Made by a program: the position numbers and the translations under genes | The notes under the pieces: generated by a model | What the model was told of the DNA's origin: nothing | The model's input: the letters and a program-made list of their open reading frames with translations, nothing else | The model's database searches: none | Source: Candidatus Paceibacterota bacterium | Lineage (GTDB): Bacteria; Verrucomicrobiota; Verrucomicrobiia; Limisphaerales; UBA8199 | Reading direction: 5' to 3' | Length of the DNA: 64,000 bases | Assembly: GCA_035452965.1 (NCBI GenBank) | Contig: DAOTCE010000001.1 | Span: 372,001-436,000 of the forward strand | Part shown: positions 50,809 through 59,983 of the stretch, piece by piece | How positions within the stretch are numbered: the first letter of the stretch is position 1 | Layout: the number at the start of each line of letters is the position of its first letter

Positions 50809-53142
50809 TCAATTGAACTGTCCTAACAGCCACCGGCAGGCGATCACCTTCTCGACCAGGTCCAATGGCAGGTAGAAGTACTGGCACGAGGGTTCAAAGC
50901 CGATTCGCGAATCCTGCCGCGTAAGAGTGAAGAGCTGACGAGCCAAACTGATCTCGGACTCGAGGCAGCGCGCGACCTCGGCCCGCAAACGATGGCGCGT
51001 TTCGGGTGGGATGGTCGCCGGGGCGCGGGCGAGCGCGTCGCGGGCTAGAATGAAGCGCGCCTGGTTGGCCACGGACTGGAAATGAATGGCTGCGGCCTGA
51101 GCCAGTCGCAGGTCCGCCTCGATTTCACGTCGCCGGCATGGGGATGACTTCTCCACCGCCAGCCGCAACTCGGCAATGCCCGGCTGCCAGCCCGCGACGA
51201 TCTTCTCGAACTGCGCCGCGAACACCTCCGGCGGGTAGGGTCCGCGCCAGCCATCCAGATCGTCGTAAGGAATCCCCCACATGGTCGCCTTGTAGCCGGT
51301 CTTTACGGGATAAAGCGGGTTCGCGGGACCGCGCTGGACCGGGGAGGTGTAAACCACGCTGATGTGAAAGGGATACTGGCAAAAAGCATCGCTCATCAGG
51401 GTCCACGCCTTGCGGGCATGCGGGGCGCCGGCGGGGCCAAACCGTTCCCGCGCCAGCGCATCCAACACCTTATCGGGTTCTGGCGCAGGGGTGCGGGTCA
51501 ATCGCTCGGCAAGCTGCAGGTTGGGCGAAGGATACCCGCCCATGGTCCAGCCGATCAGCATGGCATCCAGCCTCGTCGCCGAGGTTAGCTTGTGGCAATG
51601 CGCAGCCACGAGGTCCATCACCGGGAGGTAAGGCAGGCTGGCGATTTCGCACGTGTTGTTGAATTGAATCTCCGCCCCTGTCTTCAGCCCGGCTGCTTGA
51701 GCGGCCTGCCAGTGCGCAAGCGCGCGAGGACCCGGACCGACCGACGAAATGGAGTACTCCCCCACCGTGCTCTTGATCCCGCCGCGCTCAATCGGCAGGC
51801 TCCATTCACTGACCGACATCAACCAGACCGATTTCGGCAGACGCGCAATGATATCCGGCGCGCTGCCATGGCCCCTCCAACCCCAGTCCGACAGGAGCAC
51901 GTGCGCCCCGGCGTTGCCACGATGAACTCCCGCTTCGATCACCGCCGCAACCTCGGAGATAATGTCCGCGTCGCTGCGGGCTTTGCAGCGTTCGCAAGAG
52001 CGCCAGTCGCCGTGCGAAGCACAACTCGTCAGGTTCTCCGACGCCGTGATCGTGTAAACGCCCCCCAGACCGGGCACCTGCTCGAAGACAAACGCCAGCG
52101 CGTCCTCCATCCATTGGCGCACCGTCGGCTGCGCCGTGCAGAGCGCGGTGGATTCGCCTTCCCGCACACCGGCCAACGCGGGACGCTGCTTGAAGAACGC
52201 CGCGGGCATCGCGCGGGGCTCATTCAGATAGAGATAGACCCCCACGCCGTGCTTCCGCGCCCGTTTCACCAGGGCCCGGAGGTTGGACAAGCGCCGTTCG
52301 TGGCCGGCGCCAAACTCGGGAAACGTTGTGCCGCCGGGCGCAAGGTCGCGCAGGACGACGTGCAGCCAGACGCCGTTGATCCCGGCCGCGGAGAATCGCT
52401 CCAGCAATCCGTCCGGATAAGGGTCCAGCCTGGGATTCAGCAGTGGATCGCCATACAAAGCGACGTAGGAATAGACCAACCGCAAGGAGCGAGGTCCGCC
52501 GGCCACAGGCTTCTGCGAGGCTGGGCCCATCGGCCGGCTCAGCTGCCGGACGAATTCGAAGCGGGCTTCAGCCGGGCGTCGGAGCTCCTCGCCAAAATCC
52601 GCCTCAACGAGTCGGCGAATCTCGGCAGCGCGGCGCCGTGCCGCTTCGTCCGGGGGACGGTAGCGGAGGGGCTCACACCTGGGTTTCAGACGGCCCAGCT
52701 TGATCCACAAGAAATCCTCCTCGCGCAGCATGAAGGCCAGCCGCTCCGGCGTCATCTCCAGCAACTCCAGCAGTTGCTCATAAGGCAGGAGATGCCAATT
52801 TCGTCGTATGAGGGTGATATAGCCTCTCTCCCTCAGCTCGCGGGGCACTTTGGCGCCGGGTGGCAACCCCATGGATGTGGCCAGCGCCGTGATGTCCCGC
52901 TTCGAAGCCCCCAGGATCTTCGCCAGCTTTGCCGGCTCGACGGCCTGCCAGTTCCGCCATACGAACTCGTGGACGCGGTCGGGAAAGTGACGGCTCTCCA
53001 GAGCGGCCGGCGCGTCCCCTTCTGGCAGCAACTCCTCCGCGCCCAGGCCGCCGCTCGCACACAGAACCACAAGGAACGTCCGGGCGACTGAAGAGAGGAA
53101 GCGGCCGGGTGAGAGGGAGAATCGTGCTTCGTCAATAACCAC
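50809..53142 (-). CDS. Large secreted protein, putative TIM-barrel glycosidase
   Basis: About 777 residues from a GTG at 53142, chosen because it puts the signal peptide at the start (FLSSVARTFLVVLCASGGLG, cleavage before AEELLP); an ATG at 53232 is the alternative. The N-terminal ~120 residues contain helix-turn-like repeats (EPAKLAKILGASKRDITALA; TPERLAFMLREEDFLWIKLG). The barrel region has DPYPDGLLERFSAAGINGVW, RARKHGVGVYLYLNEPRAMP, ENLTSCASHGDWRSCERCKA (Cys cluster) and AGAHVLLSDWGWRGHG. It resembles DUF4838/GH20-like barrels, but I cannot assign a GH family. Confidence 0.75.
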   Translation of the reverse strand: MVIDEARFSLSPGRFLSSVARTFLVVLCASGGLGAEELLPEGDAPAALESRHFPDRVHEFVWRNWQAVEPAKLAKILGASKRDITALATSMGLPPGAKVPRELRERGYITLIRRNWHLLPYEQLLELLEMTPERLAFMLREEDFLWIKLGRLKPRCEPLRYRPPDEAARRRAAEIRRLVEADFGEELRRPAEARFEFVRQLSRPMGPASQKPVAGGPRSLRLVYSYVALYGDPLLNPRLDPYPDGLLERFSAAGINGVWLHVVLRDLAPGGTTFPEFGAGHERRLSNLRALVKRARKHGVGVYLYLNEPRAMPAAFFKQRPALAGVREGESTALCTAQPTVRQWMEDALAFVFEQVPGLGGVYTITASENLTSCASHGDWRSCERCKARSDADIISEVAAVIEAGVHRGNAGAHVLLSDWGWRGHGSAPDIIARLPKSVWLMSVSEWSLPIERGGIKSTVGEYSISSVGPGPRALAHWQAAQAAGLKTGAEIQFNNTCEIASLPYLPVMDLVAAHCHKLTSATRLDAMLIGWTMGGYPSPNLQLAERLTRTPAPEPDKVLDALARERFGPAGAPHARKAWTLMSDAFCQYPFHISVVYTSPVQRGPANPLYPVKTGYKATMWGIPYDDLDGWRGPYPPEVFAAQFEKIVAGWQPGIAELRLAVEKSSPCRRREIEADLRLAQAAAIHFQSVANQARFILARDALARAPATIPPETRHRLRAEVARCLESEISLARQLFTLTRQDSRIGFEPSCQYFYLPLDLVEKVIACRWLLGQFN

Positions 53143-53279
53143 GCGGACAGACTGCCCCGAATCGCTTTGCGCATCAAGCCGCGCTCTTCGGGTTTGCTGG
53201 TGGAGGCAGCACCTTCGTTGCGCGTCCGCCAAGGCGCCTCTGGTGTTGACCGGGATGGCTGAGGCTCAGCCTGCCTTCG

Positions 53280-54644
53280 TCAATACTCGCGATCCTTCTT
53301 CACGCCGGGCTCGGGCTGCGGATAAGCGCCCTTCGCATCCGCCTGGACCGGGGCGGGGGATTGGCCGGTGAGCTTGTCCACGCCGGGTGCGAATTCGTGC
53401 GGGCATTCGAGCATCTGGTCGTAGGTGATCTCCTGGCCGGTGTGGGCGGCCATGCGGCCCATGGAAGTAACCAGGCTGGCGATTGCTCCCCGTTTGGCTT
53501 CGTTGTACGGCTTGTCCTCCCGGATGGCCTGCACCAGATCATCCCATTCCAATTGATACGGATTGGGTTCTGGTTGCGGGAAAGCCCAGCTCATGTTCGC
53601 CCGAGTGAAGTTGTGCCCTGTGAAGATGCGGCAGCGGCCCGGGGTATGCACAGCCGTCGAAATGATAGCCGATCCCTTGGTGCCGTGAGCGTAACTGGCG
53701 AATTCATCGTGGCAGCCCGTTTCCGCCCGCCCGTTGAAGAACAGCCTGGTGCCGTCCGGGTAAGTGTATTCCACCGAGTAATTGTCGAAGTTCTGGTCCA
53801 CGGAATCCCCGCGGAAGTTGCGTCCGCCGTTGGCGTGGGCCTTGATGGGCCAGGCCCCCTTCATCCAACTGCATTCGTCAATCTGGTGAATGTTAAAATC
53901 GCTGAAGAGGCCGCCGCTAGCCCAGAGGAAGGCGTGGAAATGGCGGATTTGATACATGAGTTCGCTGGTATCGGCGGGCCGGCGGCCGACACAACCCGCA
54001 CGCGCGCCCAGGCGGCAAGCCCGCAGCAGCACCAGGTCGCCGATTTCACCGCCCTGTATGCGCTTGAGCAATTCCTGCCGGGCTTTGCAGTGGCGCACCA
54101 TCAAACCCACACCGACCTTGAGGTTCTTCTTATCGGCCTCATCGGCCAGAGCGAACATCTTTCTGGTGGTGGGCGCATCCACGGTCACCGGCTTCTCCAT
54201 GAACACGTGCAGGCCTTTCCTGATCGCATAGCCGAAATGCACCCACCGGAAGGCGGGAGGCGTGGTGAAGATGGCGATATCTCCGGGCTTGAGACAATCA
54301 AGAGCCTTCTGGTAGGCATCGAGCCCCACAAACCGGCGTTCGGGCGGGACATCCATGCGCGCGCCGACCTGGCCCTTGAGGTTCTCGTAGCTTGTGTTGA
54401 GTCGGTCCGGGAAGATCTCAGCCATTGTCACCAGCTTGATCGGGCCGCCTTTGGTATTCAGGGCCTGCGCCGCTGCGCCGGTGCCGCGCCCGCCGCAACC
54501 CACCAGCGCCACCTGGATCAGGTCCGAACCGGCGGCATGCACCTGCGGCAGGGCCATGCCGGCCAAAGCGGAGGCCGCGGCAAACCGGGTGGAGGTGATC
54601 AGGAATTCGCGCCGTGAAGCTGGTGGACGTGTAAATTGGCTCAT
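53280..54644 (-). CDS. Tat-exported Gfo/Idh/MocA oxidoreductase
   Basis: 454 residues from the ATG at 54644. Leader SRREFLITSTRFAAASALAG with twin arginine. NAD(P)-binding motif VALVGCGGRGTGAAAQAL, then FTTPPAFRWVHFGYAIRKGL, HVFMEKPVTVDAPTTR (EKP motif). The C-terminal domain contains LFSDFNIHQIDECSWM and GRAETGCHDEFASYAHGTKG. The family is typical of Planctomycetes/Verrucomicrobia, often with sulfatases and sugar hydrolases. Export with bound cofactor explains the Tat leader. Substrate unknown. It lies 137 bases past the start of the large secreted gene on the same strand. Confidence 0.9.
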   Translation of the reverse strand: MSQFTRPPASRREFLITSTRFAAASALAGMALPQVHAAGSDLIQVALVGCGGRGTGAAAQALNTKGGPIKLVTMAEIFPDRLNTSYENLKGQVGARMDVPPERRFVGLDAYQKALDCLKPGDIAIFTTPPAFRWVHFGYAIRKGLHVFMEKPVTVDAPTTRKMFALADEADKKNLKVGVGLMVRHCKARQELLKRIQGGEIGDLVLLRACRLGARAGCVGRRPADTSELMYQIRHFHAFLWASGGLFSDFNIHQIDECSWMKGAWPIKAHANGGRNFRGDSVDQNFDNYSVEYTYPDGTRLFFNGRAETGCHDEFASYAHGTKGSAIISTAVHTPGRCRIFTGHNFTRANMSWAFPQPEPNPYQLEWDDLVQAIREDKPYNEAKRGAIASLVTSMGRMAAHTGQEITYDQMLECPHEFAPGVDKLTGQSPAPVQADAKGAYPQPEPGVKKDREY

Positions 54645-54753
54645 GCCGCCATCATCGGCGGAGCTTAAGGCGAGCGTCAACGGTTATTCGCTTGTCTGAG
54701 CGCTTGTCAAACCCGCCTGGGGCGAACGGCGGGGTGTGCTTGCGGACCTGCGC

Positions 54754-55968
54754 TCAACTCTCCTGCCGCAGGCACAAATCCCGGCACATGCACACATTCA
54801 ACCCCGCCCCCCCGGGCGGCTGCAGTTTGTGCTTCCTGAACAGCTCCACAAACCCCTCGCGCGCGCGCCGGTAGTAGTCCAGGCCGGGCGGCGTGGTCGA
54901 GCCTCGCACCGGCCGGAAGTGCGGCAGCCAGATCGAGAACAGCGGCACGATTCCCCTCTCCGCCACATATTTGGCTCCCGCTAGCAAGCTTTCCACCGGC
55001 TCCAAGCCCACCACAAACGCGCTGCACACCTTGTTGGGCCCGTGCCGCTGGGCTGCGTACTCCAATGCCCGCAGTTGCTGCTCCCGCCCCACGTGCCGCG
55101 AAATGCCCGGGCACGCTTCCTCAAAGATCGCCTTGTCCCACACGTTCAAGTCATAAGCCACCCGGCCCACCCCCGCGGCAAATAGCGCATTCACCGCCGC
55201 CGGATCCCGCGGCGCGCTCGTGTAAACGTAAATCTCCCCCGGAATATTCTTCAGGCCCAGCCTCCGCTCAATCGCCCGCAGCACCTCCGCCACCAGCGGC
55301 ACCTCCCCGCACGCCGAGTCCACCTCCGACCCGCCCGTCAATTGCACATCCCGGATGCCCTCACTGCGCACGCCGTATTCCACCGCCTCCGCCACATCCT
55401 CCGGGGACGCAATCGGCGGCAGCGGCTGCCCGGCCCGCTTCAGGTCCAACGTCATGTTGCCCTGGTAGCAGAAGTCACACGGCTGGCCCCCCAGCGCAAA
55501 CTGGCACGGCCACAGGTACGGAAACGACACCACGTCCAGCCCCTGCAACACCGCCATTAACTGAAAGGGAAACCCCTTGCTGCTGCTCCGCTCGTAGAAG
55601 CTCGTCGCGGGCGGGAAGTCCACTTTCGTGACCTCCTGCCCGCGATAGGTGAGCCAAGGCTCCCCCGCCTCATTCACCGTCAGGCTGAAGTCCGCCCCCG
55701 GCCCAATATGAAACATGTGTGCCGGCACCTTCCCCGGCAGCAGCAGGCAGTTACAGCAAAACGGATGGCTCGTTGGCGCCAGCCGGTGCGTCTGGCCAAA
55801 TTGCCGCACCACTTCGTCCGGCACGTTGATTCCTCGCGTCAGCAGCAGCGTCTTCAGGTCAAACACATCCACAGCCGTTCCGTCCAGGTTGAAGCGGGCT
55901 GCCGTCGTCCTGGCGGGGTCCGGGATTCCGTGCCCGAATTGACTGGCTGAATTCAATGGGCTATTCAT
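54754..55968 (-). CDS. Radical SAM protein of unknown function with extra Cys clusters
   Basis: 404 residues from the ATG at 55968 (MNSPLNSASQFGHGIPDPAR). An N-terminal Cys trio FCCNCLLLPG (~55) and a central motif CQFALGGQPCDFCYQGN (~155-170) give spacing C-x8-C-x2-C. This is longer than the classical C-x3-C-x2-C. SAM-domain strands follow (DVQLTGGSEVDSACGEVPLV; GVGRVAYDLNVWDKAIFEEA; VCSAFVVGLEPVESLLAGAK). A C-terminal Cys group lies in LNVCMCRDLCLRQES. Together these suggest one SAM cluster plus an auxiliary Fe-S cluster. No known subfamily fits well. Divergent by 54 bases from a surface-protein gene. Confidence 0.72.
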   Translation of the reverse strand: MNSPLNSASQFGHGIPDPARTTAARFNLDGTAVDVFDLKTLLLTRGINVPDEVVRQFGQTHRLAPTSHPFCCNCLLLPGKVPAHMFHIGPGADFSLTVNEAGEPWLTYRGQEVTKVDFPPATSFYERSSSKGFPFQLMAVLQGLDVVSFPYLWPCQFALGGQPCDFCYQGNMTLDLKRAGQPLPPIASPEDVAEAVEYGVRSEGIRDVQLTGGSEVDSACGEVPLVAEVLRAIERRLGLKNIPGEIYVYTSAPRDPAAVNALFAAGVGRVAYDLNVWDKAIFEEACPGISRHVGREQQLRALEYAAQRHGPNKVCSAFVVGLEPVESLLAGAKYVAERGIVPLFSIWLPHFRPVRGSTTPPGLDYYRRAREGFVELFRKHKLQPPGGAGLNVCMCRDLCLRQES

Positions 55969-56022
55969 AATCGCACAATGACAAACTTGACACTGCGCGG
56001 CATCATATGCACCGTCGCGCAC

Positions 56023-56790
56023 ATGTTCAACTCAAGATCCAAGCACTGCGGCGCGGCGCTAGCGATCATGGCTCTCCCGCTCTGCGCCCAGCCCATCGCA
56101 GTTCCTAACTACTCCTTCGAGTTTCAGGCCGCGCCGGGCACCTACCCCTACGTCAACACATTCGTTGACTCGTGGCAAAAGAATCCCGAACCCGCCTGGT
56201 ATGCTCCGGCCTTTGGGCAATACGGAATTCCCTGGCTGGGCACGGCTGGGGTATTTTTCGACGTCAATCCCTACGTCAACCACGTCGGCACCCAGGCAGG
56301 CTACCTGCTCGCCGTCCCGGAGGTCGCGCTGTTCCAGGACTACAGCACCTCACCCACCCACGATTTCAACGCCACCTTCGAGGTCGGCAACGCCTACAAC
56401 CTGACGGTCGGGGTCTTCGGAAAACCCGGCCTCGCGCTGGGCTCCATCCTCACGCTCAGCCTGTACTACCGTGACACCCTGGACAACCGGGTAACGGTAG
56501 GCTCAACCGCTATCACCTACAACGCCGGCACCTTTCCCGACACATCGCCCCTCAACCTGATTGACTTCTCTGTCAACATTCCACCCGTTCAGGCGGGCGA
56601 TGCCTGGGCCGGTCAGTACATCGGCATAGAGCTGGCGTCCACTATCCCCATCGAAATGACCTCGTTCGGCAACTGGGATTTCGACAATGTCCGCCTGAGC
56701 GTCGTCCCTGAACCCGCCTCCGCGACCCTCTTGTTGTTTGGCTTTGGCGGTCTGCTTGCGGTCCGCCTGCGGCCCCGCCGCTCGCCGTAG
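56023..56790 (+). CDS. PEP-CTERM sorted surface protein
   Basis: 255 residues from the ATG at 56023 (MFNSRSKHCGAALAIMALPL). Signal peptide ~1-24. The mature domain is beta-rich (VPNYSFEFQAAPGTYPYVNT; FEVGNAYNLTVGVFGKPGLA; FGNWDFDNVRLS). The C-terminus carries the sorting signal VVPEPASATLLLFGFGGLLA followed by a basic end (VRLRPRRSP): PEP motif, hydrophobic helix and arginines. Proteins of this kind are processed by exosortase and often exported with exopolysaccharide. No exosortase is in the window. The next gene is a paralogue without the signal. Confidence 0.9.
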   Translation: MFNSRSKHCGAALAIMALPLCAQPIAVPNYSFEFQAAPGTYPYVNTFVDSWQKNPEPAWYAPAFGQYGIPWLGTAGVFFDVNPYVNHVGTQAGYLLAVPEVALFQDYSTSPTHDFNATFEVGNAYNLTVGVFGKPGLALGSILTLSLYYRDTLDNRVTVGSTAITYNAGTFPDTSPLNLIDFSVNIPPVQAGDAWAGQYIGIELASTIPIEMTSFGNWDFDNVRLSVVPEPASATLLLFGFGGLLAVRLRPRRSP

Positions 56791-56832
56791 GACGCGCGCC
56801 ATTTGTGTTCGTCCGGGAGGATTCCGTCTGCT

Positions 56833-57771
56833 ATGATCGCCGGCCGCATGAGCAGAGGGTTCCTCGTATGCATGGCTATGGGCCTGATTCTCGCCGCCTG
56901 CGGCAACCGATCGCGGGCGGAGATGATTCTCGTTCCCAACGCTTCGTTTGAATCCCCGGACGCCCCCTATGTGAGCGTCAATGTTGACTCCTGGCAGAAG
57001 GTTCCCAAGCCCGATTGGTATGTTGAAAGTGGCGGGTTCCTCTGGGATTACAACGTCGGGCTATTCGAGAACCCCCTCACCAACACCTCCGGCCACATTG
57101 ACAACTGCGACGGCAACCAGGCCGTTTGGCTGTTCGTCGTGCCGGAGGTCGCCCTGTTCCAGGACTACGACTCGACCGACTGGCGGAGCCCGGCGCCGAC
57201 GCACGAGTTTGACGCCACCTTTGAAGCCGGCAGATCTTACCAGCTTACCGTGGGTGTGATCGGCACCGGCGGCGGCATGCAACAGGGCGCCGCGCTGGAA
57301 CTCAGCCTGTATTACCGGGACGATAACAGCAACCGGGTCACCGTGGCCGCCGTCTCGCTCACCAATACCACCGCCGTCTTCAGCAACAACACGCACCTCC
57401 TCGATTTCCACGTCAACGTTTCTGCTGTAAGGCCCGGCGACGCCTGGGCCGGGCGCCACATCGGCATCCAGATGCTCTCCACCGTGGACCCTGCCCTCGA
57501 AGGCGGCTACTGGGATCTGGACAACGTCCGCCTCTCCTCAACCCTCGAGCCCATTCTGCTGGACCCCGTCTGGACCAACAGCCAATTCCAGTTCACCCTC
57601 AGAAGCGAGCCGGGCCTCGCCATCGAAATCCTCTCCGCCACCAACCCCATCCTTCCGCTATCCAACTGGACCAGCCTGGGCAGCCTCACCAATATCAGCG
57701 GGATGACGCCCTTTGCCGATTCTGTGGCGAGCGGCGCTCGCCGCTACTACTGCGCGCGGCGACTGCCCTGA
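56833..57771 (+). CDS. Secreted paralogue of the PEP-CTERM protein
   Basis: 312 residues from the ATG at 56833 (an ATG at 56848 is also possible). Leader FLVCMAMGLILAACGNRSRA with lipobox-like LAAC, so it is perhaps a lipoprotein. Residues ~30-240 parallel the preceding protein (VPNASFESPDAPYVSVNVDS, WQKVPKPDWY; EVALFQDYDSTDW; LELSLYYRDDNSNRVTV; GGYWDLDNVRLS). The C-terminus (LEPILLDPVWTNSQFQFTLR) replaces the PEP-CTERM tail with an extra ~70-residue beta domain. Tandem duplication followed by divergence of the anchoring mode. Confidence 0.8.
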   Translation: MIAGRMSRGFLVCMAMGLILAACGNRSRAEMILVPNASFESPDAPYVSVNVDSWQKVPKPDWYVESGGFLWDYNVGLFENPLTNTSGHIDNCDGNQAVWLFVVPEVALFQDYDSTDWRSPAPTHEFDATFEAGRSYQLTVGVIGTGGGMQQGAALELSLYYRDDNSNRVTVAAVSLTNTTAVFSNNTHLLDFHVNVSAVRPGDAWAGRHIGIQMLSTVDPALEGGYWDLDNVRLSSTLEPILLDPVWTNSQFQFTLRSEPGLAIEILSATNPILPLSNWTSLGSLTNISGMTPFADSVASGARRYYCARRLP

Positions 57772-57780
57772 GAGAACCGG

Positions 57781-58566
57781 ATGAACTCCGCGCCTTCATC
57801 CACTCGCGCCTTTACGCTCATCGAGCTGCTGGTCGTCATCGCCATCATCGCCATCCTCGCCGCGTTGCTGCTGCCCGCACTGGCATCGGCCCGGGAAAAG
57901 GGCAAGCGAGCGGCCTGCGTTTCAAACCTGCGCCAGATCGGCATCGCCATACACAACTACGCCCCCGATTTCGACGGCAGGATTCCCTTCGGCCCCAAAG
58001 CCCCGCCCTTCACCAACCCCGCCGAGTTCTACCCCTCCACCGGCGCCCCCACGAGTCTCCTCTCGCTGCGAAGCGGCGCCCCGGCGGCTCTCGGCCTCCT
58101 CCTGCAGTCTTACCTCGCCACGCAGCCCAAGGTCCTGTTCTGCCCCAGCAGCGATCAGCCGCTGGACGCCCAGGCCGAGTTGAACAAGGTCGGCACCAAT
58201 CAGGCCCAGGGCAGCTACTACTATCGCCACGGCGGCAATACCCAGTTGTTCGACAACCCGGCGGCCCCTCCTCCAACCGAACACCTCAAGCTCGACAGCC
58301 TTGGCCTGAACCGCAATGGCCTGCCCATTCGCGCGCTGGCGATCGACACCCTTTTCCTGTGTCCGGATGACCTGGCTGTTTTCAACGTCAAACCCCGCAC
58401 CCATCACCAGCAACGCATTGCGGACATTCTCTTTGCCGATGGGCATGTCGCCACAAGGCCCAATCGCGACGGCAGATTCACCGTGGACGTGCGGGACTAC
58501 GCCCACGTGCGCGACTCCTTCAATCGAATACTCGCTGTCCTGGAACAAGCCGACACCGAGCCGTAA
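57781..58566 (+). CDS. Pseudopilin-like protein with prepilin cleavage motif
   Basis: 261 residues. Prepilin leader ending FTLIELLVVIAIIAILAALL (Glu +5 present). The region LLPALASAREKGKRAACVSN, LRQIGIAIHNYA is the standard continuation of the DUF1559-like proteins of Planctomycetes/Verrucomicrobia. The C-terminal globular part has HHQQRIADILFADGHVAT, the common GH-rich end. It is cotranscribed with the two surface proteins (9-base gap). Likely part of a type II secretion-like or pilus structure, or itself a secreted surface protein. Confidence 0.88.
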   Translation: MNSAPSSTRAFTLIELLVVIAIIAILAALLLPALASAREKGKRAACVSNLRQIGIAIHNYAPDFDGRIPFGPKAPPFTNPAEFYPSTGAPTSLLSLRSGAPAALGLLLQSYLATQPKVLFCPSSDQPLDAQAELNKVGTNQAQGSYYYRHGGNTQLFDNPAAPPPTEHLKLDSLGLNRNGLPIRALAIDTLFLCPDDLAVFNVKPRTHHQQRIADILFADGHVATRPNRDGRFTVDVRDYAHVRDSFNRILAVLEQADTEP

Positions 58567-58586
58567 GTTCGGCAATTCAAGCCGGC

Positions 58587-58892
58587 CTATTTCGGCAACT
58601 TGTCAAACCGGAACGTGCAGTACCCCAATTCCAGCACGTTTCTATTCGCCGTAAGCTGACTCTTGAGGCTTGAAATCACCCCGTATACCCGCTGCTTTCC
58701 CTGCTTCTCGACCTCCAGCAACCCAGCCTCCCGCAGAATCCGCAGATGCTTCGACACATTATATTGCGACATCCCCAGCCGCTCCGAAATCGCGTTCACC
58801 TCAAGCTGCTCCTTGAGCAACAGCCGCATAATCCGCAGCCGGCTCAATTCGCCCAGTGCCCTCAGCGCTGCAATACAATCTATGCCAGTCAT
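58587..58892 (-). CDS. ArsR-type winged-helix transcriptional regulator
   Basis: 101 residues from the ATG at 58892 (MTGIDCIAALRALGELSRLR). HTH: LRIMRLLLKEQLEVNAISER, LGMSQYNVSKHLRILREAGL, LEVEKQGKQRVYGV, matching the ArsR fold. No clear metal-binding Cys pair (ELCVC-like) is present, so it probably responds to something other than a metal. It is convergent with the pseudopilin gene (20-base gap). Similar proteins in Verrucomicrobia often stand beside PEP-CTERM or surface genes. The longer open frame upstream is rejected as a poor start. Confidence 0.85.
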   Translation of the reverse strand: MTGIDCIAALRALGELSRLRIMRLLLKEQLEVNAISERLGMSQYNVSKHLRILREAGLLEVEKQGKQRVYGVISSLKSQLTANRNVLELGYCTFRFDKLPK

Positions 58893-59602
58893 ACCTGCCG
58901 CATAATACCGAGACCTCCGCCTCGCGCAACCCGCCGCGCCACAACGACCGGCTCCCCTTATCCCCCAATTCCGGGCCACCCCACGCCCACGCCAGCCACG
59001 GCGATGGGACGGCGCCTATCCAGCGGGACCCCGGTGTGTATCCCATGGGGAGCGATCCCCATGGGATACACACCGGGGCATCTCGGGTTTCAGAGCGGTG
59101 TCGCACCGGCACTTCCGGCTTTGGAGGCCGCACTTGGCAACCACCAATGTCTCAAAAATGGACACAACGCCAGTTTCCTGTGGGGCGGCTACCCGGTTCA
59201 GGGATAGGGGACAGCATCACCGGACTGCGGTAACCGGTGGAGGCAGGGTGGGCAGTCCTTGGCACGCCACCTCAATCTGCGCCTGGGGCTGCGACGTGCC
59301 GAAGACTGCCCGGCCTGCCGCTTTCACGGTTGGGTGAGTCGGGTCCGCAACCCACTGAGGATTGAGGAACTCGGTAGTGCCCGCGTGATTAGCTTGACCG
59401 GGCCGTGAGGCTTGCCTAAGCAGGGTCATGGCACGCAAGCTCAGGATCCAGCACCCCGGAGCGATTTGCCGTGTGATGAATCGAGAGGACCGGGAGCGGT
59501 TGCTGCAACGGCACGCAAAAGGCGGACGTAATGCCCCCGCCGGGCAAGCGTTCCTGGAAACATGACCATCTCACCAACGGACTCCATTGCGGGCGCCAAA
59601 GC
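58893..59602. other. Intergenic region with palindromic repeat copy 3
   Basis: 710 bases. Contains the repeat at 59029-59078. A minus-strand frame ending at 59217 (HPTVKAAGRAVFGTSQPQAQ ... EVACQGLPTLPP) has some coding-like character and no start; it may be a gene tail. Nothing else seen. Confidence 0.45.
59029..59078. repeat. Long palindromic repeat, copy 3 (one mismatch)
   Basis: 50-base palindrome centred at 59053/59054 with the same core as copies 1 and 2. A single centre change (AGCGAT instead of AGCGCT) breaks one pair next to the axis and leaves both long arms intact. Confidence 0.9.
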
Positions 59603-59983
59603 ATGAAAGCCGCACCACCCAAAAACATTGACGAGTACATAGCGGGCTTCCCGCGGGACGTTCAGGCGACGCTCCAGAGATTACGGAGCGTGATCAGGAA
59701 TGCTGCGCCTGACGCGGAGGAAACGATCAAGTACCAGATCCCGACGTTTGTCCTGGGCGGAAATCTGGTGCACTTCGCAGCGTTCAAAAACCACATCGGG
59801 TTCTATCCCACGCCTTCGGCCATCCAAGCGTTCACTGCGGAGCTGACCGATTACGAGAGCGCAAAGGGTTCTATCCAATTCCCGCTCGATAAGCCGGTCC
59901 CATTCGCTTTGATTAAGAGGATGGTGGACTATCGAGTGAAGGAAGTCCGGAGGAAGCCGGCGGGCAGGAAGAGAAAGCAATAG
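59603..59983 (+). CDS. DUF1801 (YdhG-like) family protein
   Basis: 126 residues from the ATG at 59603 (MKAAPPKNIDEYIAGFPRDV). Family pattern: LQRLRSVIRNAAPDAEETIK then YQIPTFVLGGNLVHFAAFKN, HIGFYPTPSAIQAF and GSIQFPLDKPVPFALIKRMV. This is the more typical YdhG/iron-chaperone-like subgroup, compared with the member at 50113. A basic C-terminal tail follows (RRKPAGRKRKQ). Isolated gene; cytoplasmic. Confidence 0.85.
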   Translation: MKAAPPKNIDEYIAGFPRDVQATLQRLRSVIRNAAPDAEETIKYQIPTFVLGGNLVHFAAFKNHIGFYPTPSAIQAFTAELTDYESAKGSIQFPLDKPVPFALIKRMVDYRVKEVRRKPAGRKRKQ

